Shown here in pieces: positions 33,534 to 41,901 of a stretch of DNA of 64,000 bases. The stretch spans positions 124,001 through 188,000 of the forward strand of contig JABLXE010000004.1 of assembly GCA_013178225.1 (NCBI GenBank). Direction: 5' to 3'. This DNA is from Methanotrichaceae archaeon (GTDB lineage Archaea; Halobacteriota; Methanosarcinia; Methanotrichales; Methanotrichaceae). A model generated the notes under the pieces. That model saw nothing but the letters and a program-made list of their open reading frames with translations. It made no database searches and had not been told where the DNA came from. The position numbers and the translations under genes were made by a program. The number at the start of each line of letters is the position of its first letter. The stretch's first letter is position 1.

Positions 33534-34322
33534 ATGACGTTAGAAAATGGCGATTTCATCAAGATAGATTATACCGAAAGCGTTGACGATCAGGTGATAG
33601 CCACTACAGACAAGGATGTGGCTACGGCCAAGGGAATCTACGACGAAGAGAGTCAGTACGGCCCTCGCCTGATTGTGGTGGGAGCCGGCCAGATCACTAA
33701 AGGCCTGGAAGAAGATCTGGTGGGAAAGGAGATCGGTTATAGCGGTCGGGTGGAGGTCCCTCCTGAGAAGGCCTTCGGCATGCACGATCCGAATAAGGTG
33801 GAGACCGTTCCTGTTACCCGGTTCAAGGAAGAGAAGCCCGTGGTGGGCATGCGCGTGGGCACGGAAGGAAGATACGGCACAGTGATCCGCGTAATCGGCA
33901 GGAAGGTTAGTGTGGACTTCAACCACCCTCTGGCCGGCAAGACCGTGGTCTATGATTACAAGATCCTGGAGACGATAGACGACCGGCTGGAGAAGCTCAA
34001 TAGCCTGCTCAAGACCTTTGCCCGGGCGGATCTGGAGGCCAAGATAGAGGACGATGTGGCGACGATCACCGTCCCCTGGGAGATGAGCTACTACAAAGAA
34101 TGGTTCATGATCAGGCGCGGCCTGGCAGAGATGATGCTCCAGCACCTGGACCTGAAGGAAGTGGACTTCGTGGAGAAGCACACCGGACAGAGGGTCTCTG
34201 CAGAGCTGATATCTCCTCCGCAAAAGGCAGAGGAAGAGCCCTCGGCTCCGGCGGCCGAAGCACAGGCGGAATCTAGCGAGGGAACCGCCGCCCAGGAAGA
34301 CACGGCAGCCGATAGCTCCTGA
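33534..34322 (+). CDS. Long archaeal FKBP-type peptidyl-prolyl cis-trans isomerase (SlyD-like)
   Basis: 262 aa. FKBP domain split by an insert-in-flap, as in SlyD and archaeal long FKBPs: GDFIKIDYTESVDD, IVVGAGQITKGLEEDLVGKEIG, VEVPPEKAFGMHDP, then the IF domain, then VSVDFNHPLAGKTVVYDYKI. Residues 150-235 form a C-terminal alpha/beta domain found in archaeal members; the last 35 are an acidic Ala/Glu/Ser tail. It aids proline isomerisation and has chaperone activity in the cytosol. Poly-T follows the stop. Confidence 0.92.
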   Translation: MTLENGDFIKIDYTESVDDQVIATTDKDVATAKGIYDEESQYGPRLIVVGAGQITKGLEEDLVGKEIGYSGRVEVPPEKAFGMHDPNKVETVPVTRFKEEKPVVGMRVGTEGRYGTVIRVIGRKVSVDFNHPLAGKTVVYDYKILETIDDRLEKLNSLLKTFARADLEAKIEDDVATITVPWEMSYYKEWFMIRRGLAEMMLQHLDLKEVDFVEKHTGQRVSAELISPPQKAEEEPSAPAAEAQAESSEGTAAQEDTAADSS

Positions 34323-34340
34323 GCCCTTCCCTTCAGGCGG

Positions 34341-34366
34341 CCCGGCTTTTTTTCCTTTTCCTCTTT
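34341..34366 (+). terminator. T-rich terminator after the FKBP gene
   Basis: GGCTTTTTTTCCTTTTCCTCTTTT follows the stop by about 20 bp, a clear archaeal-style U-tract (runs of 7, 4 and 4 T). Confidence 0.55.
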
Positions 34367-34410
34367 TATCCAGCAGAGGGGATCTCGCAGAGGGTCCCTG
34401 GCAAGGGGTT

Positions 34411-34479
34411 TTTATATGACTAGGGGTCTTCTTTGTCTTTATGTCACAAGAATCCTCTGTGTGGGATCGCCTTCTATGA
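34411..34479 (+). promoter_or_regulatory. leuA-family promoter with a possible leaderless 12-codon upstream ORF
   Basis: TATA-like TTTATATG (34411-34418) predicts a transcript start at about 34440. An ATG lies exactly there (34441) and opens a 12-codon ORF (MSQESSVWDRLL) that stops at TGA 34477-34479, 10 bp before the TTG start of the main gene. Termination followed by re-initiation could couple them. Two Leu and one Val codon are suggestive but too few to claim a leader-peptide mechanism. Confidence 0.4.
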
Positions 34480-34489
34480 ACCCAGATCT

Positions 34490-35998
34490 TTGATCGGAGA
34501 AAAAGTCAGAATTTTTGATACCAGCCTTCGTGATGGAGAACAGACCCCCGGGGTCTCGCTCACCGCTGAAGAAAAGATTACCATTGCCAGAGCTCTTGAT
34601 CGGCTCGGAGTGAACGTGATCGAGGCCGGATTTCCGGTATCTTCGCGGGGCGAGTTCGAGAGCGTGAGAAGCATAGCTCGCGAGGGTCTGAGCTCTCAGG
34701 TGTGCGGACTGTCCAGGATTATCATGAAGGACGTGGATGCAAGCCTCGAGGCTGAAGTGGACATGGTGCACGTCTTTGTGTCCACTTCCGACATCCAGAT
34801 CGCTCACACCATCAAGAAGAGCCGTGAGGAGATAGTCGCTGACTCGGCCAGGGCGGTGGAGCACGTGAAAGATCACGGCCGCCTCTGCCTTTTCTCGGCC
34901 ATGGATGCCACCCGTACCTCGCCGCTCTTCCTGAAAGAGATCTTCAAGGCGGTGGAGGATGCCGGGTGCGATATAATCAACATACCGGACACCGTTGGGG
35001 TGGCTGCTCCCTCCTCCTTCTACCGGCTGGTAAAGGAGATCTGCGACAGCACTAAAGGCATGACCGTAGACGTCCACTGCCACAACGATTTCGGCCTGGC
35101 TGTGGCCAACAGCCTCTCCGCGGTGGAGGCAGGGGCGCGAGAAGTTCAGGTGACGGTCAACGGCCTCGGCGAGCGTGCCGGAAACGCCAACCTGGCCGAG
35201 ACGGTGATGAGCCTGCACTCCATCTTCGGGGCCCGGACCGATATTCGGACCGAGTACCTGGTGGAGACGGCCCGGCTGGTGGAGAGGCTGACCGATGTCA
35301 AGATACCACTCACCGCGCCAATTGTGGGCGAGAACGCCTTCTCCCACGAAAGCGGAATTCACAGCCACGGGGTGCTGGAGAGGAGCGACACCTTCGAGCC
35401 GGGGATCATGACTCCGGAGATGGTGGGCCACAGGAGACGGATCGTGCTGGGCAAGCACACCGGACGCCACGCGGTAAAACAGGCCCTGGAGGACGCCGGC
35501 TACCGGCCGACGGCCGAACAGCTTCAGGACATCCTGGAGAGGATCAAGGAGCTGGGAGACAAGGGCAAGCAGGTGAAGGATGCTGATCTTCAGACCATAG
35601 CCGAAGTAGTGATCGGCGATGTGGCCAGGGGAAGGCAGGCGGTGGTTTTGAAAGAGGTGTCGGTTATGACCGGCAATATTATCACGCCCACCGCCACGGT
35701 CAAGGCCATGGTCAGAGGCCAGGAAAAGGTGCTGGCCAACACCGGCGTAGGGCCGGTGGACGCCGCGGTGAAGGCCGTGCAGGGGCTGCTGGATACCGAT
35801 ACCTCCATCCGGCTCTGCGAGTTCAGGATCGACGCCATATCCGGAGGGGCTGATGCCCTGGCCGAAGTGGTGATCGGCGTGGAGGACGACCGCGGCCGGA
35901 GAGTCAGCGCCCGTTCTGCTCGCGAGGATATTGTGATGGCCTCGGTAGAGGCACTGGTCTCGGCTATCAACCGATTGTTGCTCTTGGAGGAGACATAA
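34490..35998 (+). CDS. 2-isopropylmalate/citramalate synthase family protein (LeuA/CimA)
   Basis: 502 aa. N-terminal catalytic TIM barrel: RIFDTSLRDGEQTPGVSL (metal and acyl site), VHCHNDFGLAVANSLSAVEAGA with the HxH metal ligands, and VNGLGERAGNANLAE. The C-terminal 120 residues are the LeuA allosteric domain (GADALAEVVIGVEDDRGRRVSARS). It condenses acetyl-CoA with 2-oxoisovalerate (LeuA) or pyruvate (CimA); I cannot decide which by eye. An in-frame TTG at 34433 lies before the predicted transcript start, so TTG 34490 is preferred. Followed after 1 bp by the tatD gene. Confidence 0.88.
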   Translation: MIGEKVRIFDTSLRDGEQTPGVSLTAEEKITIARALDRLGVNVIEAGFPVSSRGEFESVRSIAREGLSSQVCGLSRIIMKDVDASLEAEVDMVHVFVSTSDIQIAHTIKKSREEIVADSARAVEHVKDHGRLCLFSAMDATRTSPLFLKEIFKAVEDAGCDIINIPDTVGVAAPSSFYRLVKEICDSTKGMTVDVHCHNDFGLAVANSLSAVEAGAREVQVTVNGLGERAGNANLAETVMSLHSIFGARTDIRTEYLVETARLVERLTDVKIPLTAPIVGENAFSHESGIHSHGVLERSDTFEPGIMTPEMVGHRRRIVLGKHTGRHAVKQALEDAGYRPTAEQLQDILERIKELGDKGKQVKDADLQTIAEVVIGDVARGRQAVVLKEVSVMTGNIITPTATVKAMVRGQEKVLANTGVGPVDAAVKAVQGLLDTDTSIRLCEFRIDAISGGADALAEVVIGVEDDRGRRVSARSAREDIVMASVEALVSAINRLLLLEET

Positions 35999-35999
35999 A

Positions 36000-36779
36000 T
36001 TGAGTGAAACTGTATCTGGAGCCATAGACTCTCACTGCCACCTGGATTTCAAGCAGTTCAATAAAGATCGCGAAGAAGTCATCAAGAGAGCCCGCGACAG
36101 TGGCGTAGCGCAGATGATAAACTCGGGAGTGGATCTGGCCACCAACCGCCGCTCGCTGGAGCTTGCGGAAAGCTACGATTTTATCTACGCCACCTTGGGC
36201 CTGTCGCCCAACTCTTTGGATGAGCTGAGAGAGCCGGAACTCAAGGCGCTGCTGGCTCAGATGCAGGATAATGCGGAGAAGGCAGTGGGAATCGGCGAGG
36301 CCGGCCTGGACTATTACCGCTGTAAGGACCCCTCGATCCGGGAGCGCCAGTTCCAGGTCTTTTCCCAGGTGATCGATCTGGCAAAGTCAAGCGGGCTTCC
36401 TCTGGTCATTCATTCTCGCGATGCGGAGCAGAAAGCCCTGGACATGGTGAAGGACCTGGACCGTGTGGTCTTTCACTGCTACGGCGGGTCACTTGGCACC
36501 ATGAAAGAGGCTCTTGACAGGGGATTTTACATATCCCTGGCCACCAACCTCTGCCGCTCCGCCCATCATCAGATACTGGCTAAAAACGTCTCCCTAGATC
36601 ACCTGCTGGTCGAGACCGACAGCCCGTTCCTGTCGCCAAGACACGGGAGAAACGAGCCGGCCAACGTCTTGGATTCCATCTACCTGATCGCCAGGATAAG
36701 GGAGACGTCACCATCCGAGATTGCCAAAATTACCGCCGGCAATGCCCGGAGAGTCTTCGGCCTTCCACAGCCGCCCTAG
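36000..36779 (+). CDS. TatD family metal-dependent hydrolase/DNase
   Basis: 259 aa TIM-barrel hydrolase. Metal ligands: HxH in SHCHLDF (about 12-14), Glu in GIGEAGLDYY, His in VIHSRDAE, His in FHCYGG, Asp in VETDSPFL. TatD proteins have 3'-5' exonuclease or other hydrolase activity. The start is TTG 36000 behind the strong GGAGG at 35986-35991. It sits 1 bp after the LeuA-family gene, so they share a transcript although the jobs seem unrelated. Confidence 0.9.
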   Translation: MSETVSGAIDSHCHLDFKQFNKDREEVIKRARDSGVAQMINSGVDLATNRRSLELAESYDFIYATLGLSPNSLDELREPELKALLAQMQDNAEKAVGIGEAGLDYYRCKDPSIRERQFQVFSQVIDLAKSSGLPLVIHSRDAEQKALDMVKDLDRVVFHCYGGSLGTMKEALDRGFYISLATNLCRSAHHQILAKNVSLDHLLVETDSPFLSPRHGRNEPANVLDSIYLIARIRETSPSEIAKITAGNARRVFGLPQPP

Positions 36780-36827
36780 CAATACGGAAATTATATGATG
36801 TAGTCCTGGCAATATCTAAGGGTTAAC

Positions 36828-37322
36828 ATGGACAGGATGCCGATACGCTTCGAACACATAATGAAGTATCTGGGCTCCAAAAAGGAAAAAGGCAGGAAGA
36901 AGATAGGTCTTCTTGTTGATGGCCCTAACATGCTGAGGAAGGAGTTCCAGATGGACCTTGAAGAGATCCGCGATATTCTGAAGGATTACGGGGACATCAA
37001 GATGGGAAAGGTCTTCCTCAACCAGTATGCCTCAGAGAAGCTGGTGGAGGCAGTGGAAAACCAGGGCTTTGAGCCGGTGATCTGCACCAGCGACGTCGAT
37101 GTGCGGATGGCGGTGGAAGGCGTGGACATGATCTACAACCCGGTGATCGATACTCTGGCCATGGTGACCAGAGACGCGGACCTAAAGCCTGTGCTCCTGA
37201 AGGCCATGGAGCACGGCAAGGAGACCATCATCTTTGGGGCCGAGCCGGGTTTCTCGGTGGCGCTGAGAAACTCCGCCGATTATGTAATCGTTCTTCGCGA
37301 CGGCCAGTATGTGACGGAATGA
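36828..37322 (+). CDS. NYN-domain (PIN-like) nuclease family protein, TIGR00288
   Basis: 164 aa. KIGLLVDGPNMLRKEF (residues about 25-40) holds the first acidic site of the NYN/PIN fold; DVDVRMAVEGVDMIYNPVIDTLAMVTRDADLKPVL supplies the others (D for metal, then TxDxD-like). TIGR00288 proteins are archaeal and thought to act on RNA. ATG 36828. Stand-alone gene between tatD and rhomboid. Confidence 0.88.
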   Translation: MDRMPIRFEHIMKYLGSKKEKGRKKIGLLVDGPNMLRKEFQMDLEEIRDILKDYGDIKMGKVFLNQYASEKLVEAVENQGFEPVICTSDVDVRMAVEGVDMIYNPVIDTLAMVTRDADLKPVLLKAMEHGKETIIFGAEPGFSVALRNSADYVIVLRDGQYVTE

Positions 37323-37379
37323 TCTCAATTATAGGTCGTTTCGAAGGCGGCATTAATTTTATGAATTTATGGTGATAAA

Positions 37380-38090
37380 TTGCAGCTTGATTCTAAAGAA
37401 GGCTTTTTAAACCCCAAGACCAGGCTCAGGCTTCTTATGAGGCCGGTGGGGAGAAGAGATGATTTTCGCAGAAGCGATGATTGGGATTCATGGACCCAGG
37501 AAAAGGCCGGCTGGAAGTCCCAGCTTCCCCGCAGCCTGCCGGTATCGTATTCAGGCATAATTCTTCTGGCCTGCGTCGTCGTATTCCTCTTAAGCCTGAT
37601 CGTCCCCTACTGGGTCTACACCTACCTGGCCTTAAACACCCAGCTGGTCTTGCAGATGCCCTGGACGCTTTTAACCTACATGTTCGTCCATGCCAGCTTC
37701 AGCCATCTCTTCTGGAATATGCTGATCCTCTTCTTCTTCGGGGTCGAGCTGGAGAGACGTCTGGGTGGACAGAGATTTCTGGGAATTTACATACTATCGG
37801 GAATAGTGGCAGCTTTTGCCCAGATGGCCTTTGCCGGCGGGGTCATGGTTGGTGCCAGCGGGGCGCTTTACGGAGTGCTCGGGTGCCTGGCAATCATTGC
37901 TCCTGAGCTGAGAGTGCTGCTCTTCTTTGTGCTGCCCATAAGCATACGTGCAATGGTCGTCATCTATGCGGTCATAGATTTCCTCTCGCTTCCGGCAGCG
38001 GACAGCATCGCCCACATGGCCCATATCGGAGGGCTTTTGGTGGGACTGGCCTACGGCTATATGCTTGTCAGGAGGCCGAAATACTATTAA
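37380..38090 (+). CDS. Rhomboid family intramembrane serine protease
   Basis: 236 aa, N-terminal 55 residues charged and cytosolic, then six membrane segments. The catalytic dyad is Ser160 in GASGALYG and His215 in HMAHIGG; the HxxxxHxxxN site is His104, His109 and Asn113 (FVHASFSHLFWNM). It cuts membrane-spanning proteins within the bilayer. Start TTG 37380 follows GGTGATAAA. Substrate is unknown; the many exported proteins here are possible ones, with no direct evidence. Confidence 0.92.
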   Translation: MQLDSKEGFLNPKTRLRLLMRPVGRRDDFRRSDDWDSWTQEKAGWKSQLPRSLPVSYSGIILLACVVVFLLSLIVPYWVYTYLALNTQLVLQMPWTLLTYMFVHASFSHLFWNMLILFFFGVELERRLGGQRFLGIYILSGIVAAFAQMAFAGGVMVGASGALYGVLGCLAIIAPELRVLLFFVLPISIRAMVVIYAVIDFLSLPAADSIAHMAHIGGLLVGLAYGYMLVRRPKYY

Positions 38091-38238
38091 CTTTTGAGAG
38101 AGATACATCAAAAGATGGGGAAGCTGGCAAATTCGATGGTTTATGATTATATATAAAATGAGCAGTTTCCCTCTGCGGCAAAAAATAAAAAGGATCAGCT
38201 CATGATAGCATAACCATGAGATTTTGCGGAGGTGCTCT

Positions 38239-39828
38239 TTGAGGTCGATGTTGAAGGGCTCGATTGGCACAATTGTGGGTGAGACCACGCCTCTGGACTT
38301 CAAGTTCCAGATAAACCGGCAGGTGGGCAGGGGCACCTACGTCAAGGCCAGGGCTGACGGGCGCGACTGGATACTGGCCCAGGTGGAAGATGTGAAGAGG
38401 TCCAACGCCGCCTACAGCATGAGCCAGCTGGGAGGGCATCAAAAAGACTACGTAGCTGTGGAGCTTATGATTGCCGAGGCCAGGGTGATAGGAATTGGAG
38501 AAAACGGTAGACTGCGGGCTCCCACCTGTCCGGCACGCCCCGGCGAGCAGGTCTTTGTGGCGGACGAGAAGCTGATAAAGTCCGCTCTGGGCCTCTCCAA
38601 GGGCGACCTTTACATCGGACTTCTCAAGGGCTACGATATCCGGGTGGAGCTGGACGCAAACAGCCTGGTGCAGAAGCACTGCAGCGTCCTGGCCAAGACC
38701 GGAAGCGGCAAGTCTTATACCGCCGCGGTGATCCTGGAGGAGCTGCTGGACAAAAAGGTGGCTCTGCTGATCATCGATCCTCACGGCGAGTACGCCTCGA
38801 TGAAAGATCCCAACCGGGAGGGCGACTTCTCAAAATTCAAGGTCAAACCGTCCGGCTACGACGTGGTGGTGTACACCCCCGCCGATATGCTCACCAACCC
38901 CAGGGCGGACCGGCCCTTCCGGTTTGAAGGCCTCAACCTGAACGCGCGTGAACTGGCCAAGATGATCCCCCACGAGTCCAGCAGCGGCCAGCTGGGGCTG
39001 CTCTACGAAGCCATAAGCGCTCTCCGATCCGAGACCGACGCCTACACTCTGGAGGACATCATAGACCAGGTCGTCCGGAGCAACTCCAAGATCAAATGGA
39101 ACCTGGTGAACCATCTGGAGTCCCTTATGGAGCTGGGAATCTTCTCAGGGACGGCGACTCCGCTTTCAGACCTGCTGCGCCCGGGAAAGGCATCGGTCAT
39201 AGACATGACCGGAATTCTGCCCGAGCTGCAGTCGATGATCGTGGCCCGGCTGCTGTCCGAGGTCTTCGAGGCCCGCAAGCGCCGGCAGATCTCTCCGGGA
39301 ATGGTGGTGGTGGAAGAGGCCCACAACTACATTCCGGAGCGGGGAACCGGCAATGCCGCCAGCACCAGTATCGTCCGCACCATTGCTGCTGAAGGCCGGA
39401 AGTTCGGCCTGGGGCTGATGGTCATCAGCCAGAGGCCGGCCAGAGTGGACAAGAACGTAATCTCTCAGTGCAACACCCAGATCATAATGAGGGTCACCAA
39501 CCCCAACGACCTGAAGGCGCTGAGCAAAGGTCTGGAGGGCATGACCTCGGACCTGGAAGAGGAGATCAAGCGCCTTCCGCCGGGTGTGGCCATGCTGGTC
39601 AGCAACGAGATCGAGAGGCCGGTAACGGTCGCCATCAGGCCCAGAAAGTCCAGGCACGGAGGGGTCAGCACCAACATCGTGGCCCGGGAAAAGGCACCCA
39701 AGCCCGGATCAGGCGAGAGGCCTGCCAAGGGCACGGCCAGAGGGCGCTCTTCTGCCCCCAAGAGAAAGGACGGCGACGGGAAGGGAGGAGGAATCCTCAA
39801 CAGGGTGCTCGGGGCCCGACAGGCCTGA
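38239..39828 (+). CDS. herA: HerA-like ATPase/DNA translocase
   Basis: 529 aa. N-terminal HAS-barrel-like part, Walker A AKTGSGKSYTAA (about 153-164), Walker B MVVVEEAHNYIP, and arginine-finger region VISQRPARVDKNVISQCNTQIIMRVTN. HerA hexamers drive DNA end resection with NurA, Mre11 and Rad50; none of those is in the window. The start is TTG 38239 with GGAGGTG 5 bp upstream; an ATG at 38248 is the alternative. The last 60 residues are basic and Lys/Gly-rich. Confidence 0.88.
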   Translation: MRSMLKGSIGTIVGETTPLDFKFQINRQVGRGTYVKARADGRDWILAQVEDVKRSNAAYSMSQLGGHQKDYVAVELMIAEARVIGIGENGRLRAPTCPARPGEQVFVADEKLIKSALGLSKGDLYIGLLKGYDIRVELDANSLVQKHCSVLAKTGSGKSYTAAVILEELLDKKVALLIIDPHGEYASMKDPNREGDFSKFKVKPSGYDVVVYTPADMLTNPRADRPFRFEGLNLNARELAKMIPHESSSGQLGLLYEAISALRSETDAYTLEDIIDQVVRSNSKIKWNLVNHLESLMELGIFSGTATPLSDLLRPGKASVIDMTGILPELQSMIVARLLSEVFEARKRRQISPGMVVVEEAHNYIPERGTGNAASTSIVRTIAAEGRKFGLGLMVISQRPARVDKNVISQCNTQIIMRVTNPNDLKALSKGLEGMTSDLEEEIKRLPPGVAMLVSNEIERPVTVAIRPRKSRHGGVSTNIVAREKAPKPGSGERPAKGTARGRSSAPKRKDGDGKGGGILNRVLGARQA

Positions 39829-39939
39829 GCATCCCCTGAAATCCTTTCTCCGTATACCTTCATCTTCCCGGGGCTGCAGCGCCAGGTATTTGTGGAACTT
39901 TCTCAAAATCCGAACTGCGAAGTGAACGGGTCTGGGGCC

Positions 39940-40728
39940 ATGAACGGACGCCTAATTTCTGCCTATCAAAATTGGTTTGATTCCTATGTCAGCGGCTTTA
40001 ACACAAACGATCCCCTGCTTCGAGCCAATCTGGACCTCAAGGCCGCGCACACTAGAAGGGTCTGCCGGAGCATCGTCACAATGCTGGCATCGCTAGGCCC
40101 TATGAAGGTAGATCGTGATCTGGCGTTCCTGGCGGCACTCTTTCACGATGTGGGCAGGTTCTCGCAGCTGCAGAGCTACGGAACCTTCAATGACTCGCGC
40201 TCTGAGGACCACGCTGCTCTGGGGCTAAAAGTGCTGGAGGAGTCTTTGGTTCTCGAAGGCCTGAACGAGGAGGACCGCCGTACGATCTGCAAGGCGATCC
40301 AGTTCCACAATAAATACGAGATTCCTGATGGCGATCCCGATTTTACATTGATCTGCCGCCTGCTGAGGGATGCCGACAAGCTGGACATCCTGGGGCTGAT
40401 CACTGCCCACATGCAGAACCGGGATGAGACGCCCAATCGTGCGCTGGACTTCGGACTGGAGGACAGCTCCGGCATCTCCCGGTCAGTGCTCTCGGATATC
40501 TCGGAATGCCGGATGGCCAGAATCGGAGCCATGAAAAATCTGAACGACATGAGGCTCATGTATATCAGCTGGACCTTCGACATCAACTTCCCTCTAACCC
40601 TTTCGCTGATCCTTGAGAACCGGTATTTGGATAAACTGTTCCGGTGTCTGCCCGCGGGTTCGGAGAGGGAAGGAATCGAGCGCCATGTGGCTTCTTACAT
40701 CCGGGAAAAGCAGAAAATTTGGATCTGA
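39940..40728 (+). CDS. HD-domain phosphohydrolase
   Basis: 262 aa. Metal site of the HD superfamily: His near KAAHTRRV, HD in LFHDVGRFSQL, then HAALG and a later Asp in LLRDADKLDIL. Likely a phosphohydrolase acting on nucleotides or phosphodiesters; the substrate cannot be told. The start at ATG 39940 is preferred over GTG 39922. It sits alone between herA and the region leading to the rhodanese gene. Confidence 0.82.
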   Translation: MNGRLISAYQNWFDSYVSGFNTNDPLLRANLDLKAAHTRRVCRSIVTMLASLGPMKVDRDLAFLAALFHDVGRFSQLQSYGTFNDSRSEDHAALGLKVLEESLVLEGLNEEDRRTICKAIQFHNKYEIPDGDPDFTLICRLLRDADKLDILGLITAHMQNRDETPNRALDFGLEDSSGISRSVLSDISECRMARIGAMKNLNDMRLMYISWTFDINFPLTLSLILENRYLDKLFRCLPAGSEREGIERHVASYIREKQKIWI

Positions 40729-41097
40729 AGTCCAAAAATGATGGGTTGGAATCGTCCCCCCCTGGTTCTTGCCCGGAAGGCCCTGATTTGCTCCGTCTGA
40801 TACGATTTGCTCAATCTAATATTGCTGACTCCTCCAAAAGCTTAATGTCCTTGCCGGGCTCATGATGGCATTCAGGGCAGAGGATATCAGGGAGTTAGAG
40901 TGCAAGAGGCATTTGTCCCTAAAATGCGTAAACCCGTCAGATAAATTCCCAACAAATGCCCGGCACGGGCCTGAAGTCCCAGGCACTGCCGAGATGGCAA
41001 AGCCTCCAATGGGTACAGCGGTTAACTGGTGCCGGAGACGGGACGGCTGCCTTCCTAAAAGAAAGGCATATCCCTTGCCCCTAGAGGTGATCACGAA
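40729..41097. other. Intergenic region with a structured leader
   Basis: The first 230 bp show no gene; a 79-codon ORF through the right half is Cys/Pro-rich and looks like a by-product. TATA-like ATAAATTC (40941-40948) predicts transcription from about 40970, so the structured RNA described separately would sit at the 5' end of the rhodanese mRNA. Strong Shine-Dalgarno GAGGTGATC is at 41084-41092. Confidence 0.5.
40960..41068 (+). promoter_or_regulatory. Candidate structured 5' leader (riboswitch-like) before the exported rhodanese gene
   Basis: Long-range stem CCGGCAC (40960-40966) with GTGCCGG (41029-41035) encloses hairpins GCCTG-AAGTCC-CAGGC (40969-40984) and TGCC-GAGAT-GGCA (40987-40999) and a junction with GCAAAGCCTCC. 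A third hairpin TGCCTT/AAGGCA (41048-41068) follows, 16 bp before the ribosome site. The layout, a closed multi-branch element then an expression-platform-like hairpin, is riboswitch-like, but I match it to no known class. Confidence 0.45.
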
Positions 41098-41706
41098 ATG
41101 AAATTGAGCATGCTCTTATTGTCTCTGGCGGTCCTCATATCGCTTGCCGCACAGGCATCCTGCGCGGATGATATGCTGAACCCCGCACCCAATCAAGATC
41201 CATCACTGGAAGCCCTGAAGGAGTACGCAAAAGTTGCCACTGACAAGGATACAAGCAGCGGGAAGGGCACCCCCTGGTCGACCTCCTCCCTCTCTGATAA
41301 ATATTCCCAATCGGAGTCCACGGTCCTGGGCCAGGCTGCATCCTCCATATATGAGAACAAGGCCGATCTGTTCTTCGACGGCGTCTCGGCCAATAACGTT
41401 TACACAATAACCGCCCAGGATTTCCTGGCCGCCAAGGCTGCCGATCCCAACTGGCTGGTAGTGGACATGAGACCTTCCGAGCAATATGTGCAGGGACATA
41501 TCCCCGGTGCCATGAACATTCCCTTCACCGAGCTGGTTCCTCTGATGGGAACCATTCCCTCCGGAAAGAAGGTGGCCGTTTACTGCGCCAGCGATATTAA
41601 TGCCGCCTACGGCGTTATGACCCTCAGGGTGTTTGCCGACCTCGATGCCTGGCTCTTGCTGGGCGGAGTGCAGGCCTGGCAAGAGGCCGGACAGCCGGTG
41701 GAGTGA
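41098..41706 (+). CDS. Exported rhodanese-domain protein
   Basis: 202 aa. Signal peptide (MKLSMLLLSLAVLISLAAQASCA), a Ser/Asp/Gly-rich linker, then a rhodanese domain (about 100-202): LVVDMRPSEQYVQGHIPGAMNIPF is the CH2A-like entry and VAVYCASDINAAYG is the active-site loop with the catalytic Cys, one residue offset from the CxxGxxS form. It may transfer sulfur or bind oxyanions outside the membrane. The structured leader upstream suggests RNA-level control. Confidence 0.83.
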   Translation: MKLSMLLLSLAVLISLAAQASCADDMLNPAPNQDPSLEALKEYAKVATDKDTSSGKGTPWSTSSLSDKYSQSESTVLGQAASSIYENKADLFFDGVSANNVYTITAQDFLAAKAADPNWLVVDMRPSEQYVQGHIPGAMNIPFTELVPLMGTIPSGKKVAVYCASDINAAYGVMTLRVFADLDAWLLLGGVQAWQEAGQPVE

Positions 41707-41901
41707 ATCGCCAAAAATCCTGCAATGCTGCCGGCAAAAGGCAAGCGCCCATCTCTTTTTAATTTCTAGCTGGATCTTTCGATTGGGCAGATTCGAGCTT
41801 ATGGAAGCTCTGATTCTCATTGATTCATCGGAAAGGATAAATCAATATGCCCATAGGAATAGTATTAGAACCTTAAATTTCACGCCCCCCGGGTGATCCT
41901 G

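Noticed and set aside
34439-36025. 528-codon minus-strand ORF opposite the LeuA-family gene
   Set aside because: It is a shadow of a GC-rich real gene; rich in His and Gly, with no family resemblance.
40739-40790. Possible C/D box sRNA (ATGATGG ... CTGA)
   Set aside because: The C box has a mismatch and no clear D'/C' pair is present.
40960-41040. c-di-GMP (GEMM) riboswitch
   Set aside because: GCAAAGCC is shared, but the receptor-loop and pairing pattern are missing.
40862-41101. 79-codon ORF before the rhodanese gene
   Set aside because: It overlaps the structured leader, lacks a ribosome site and reads as random sequence.
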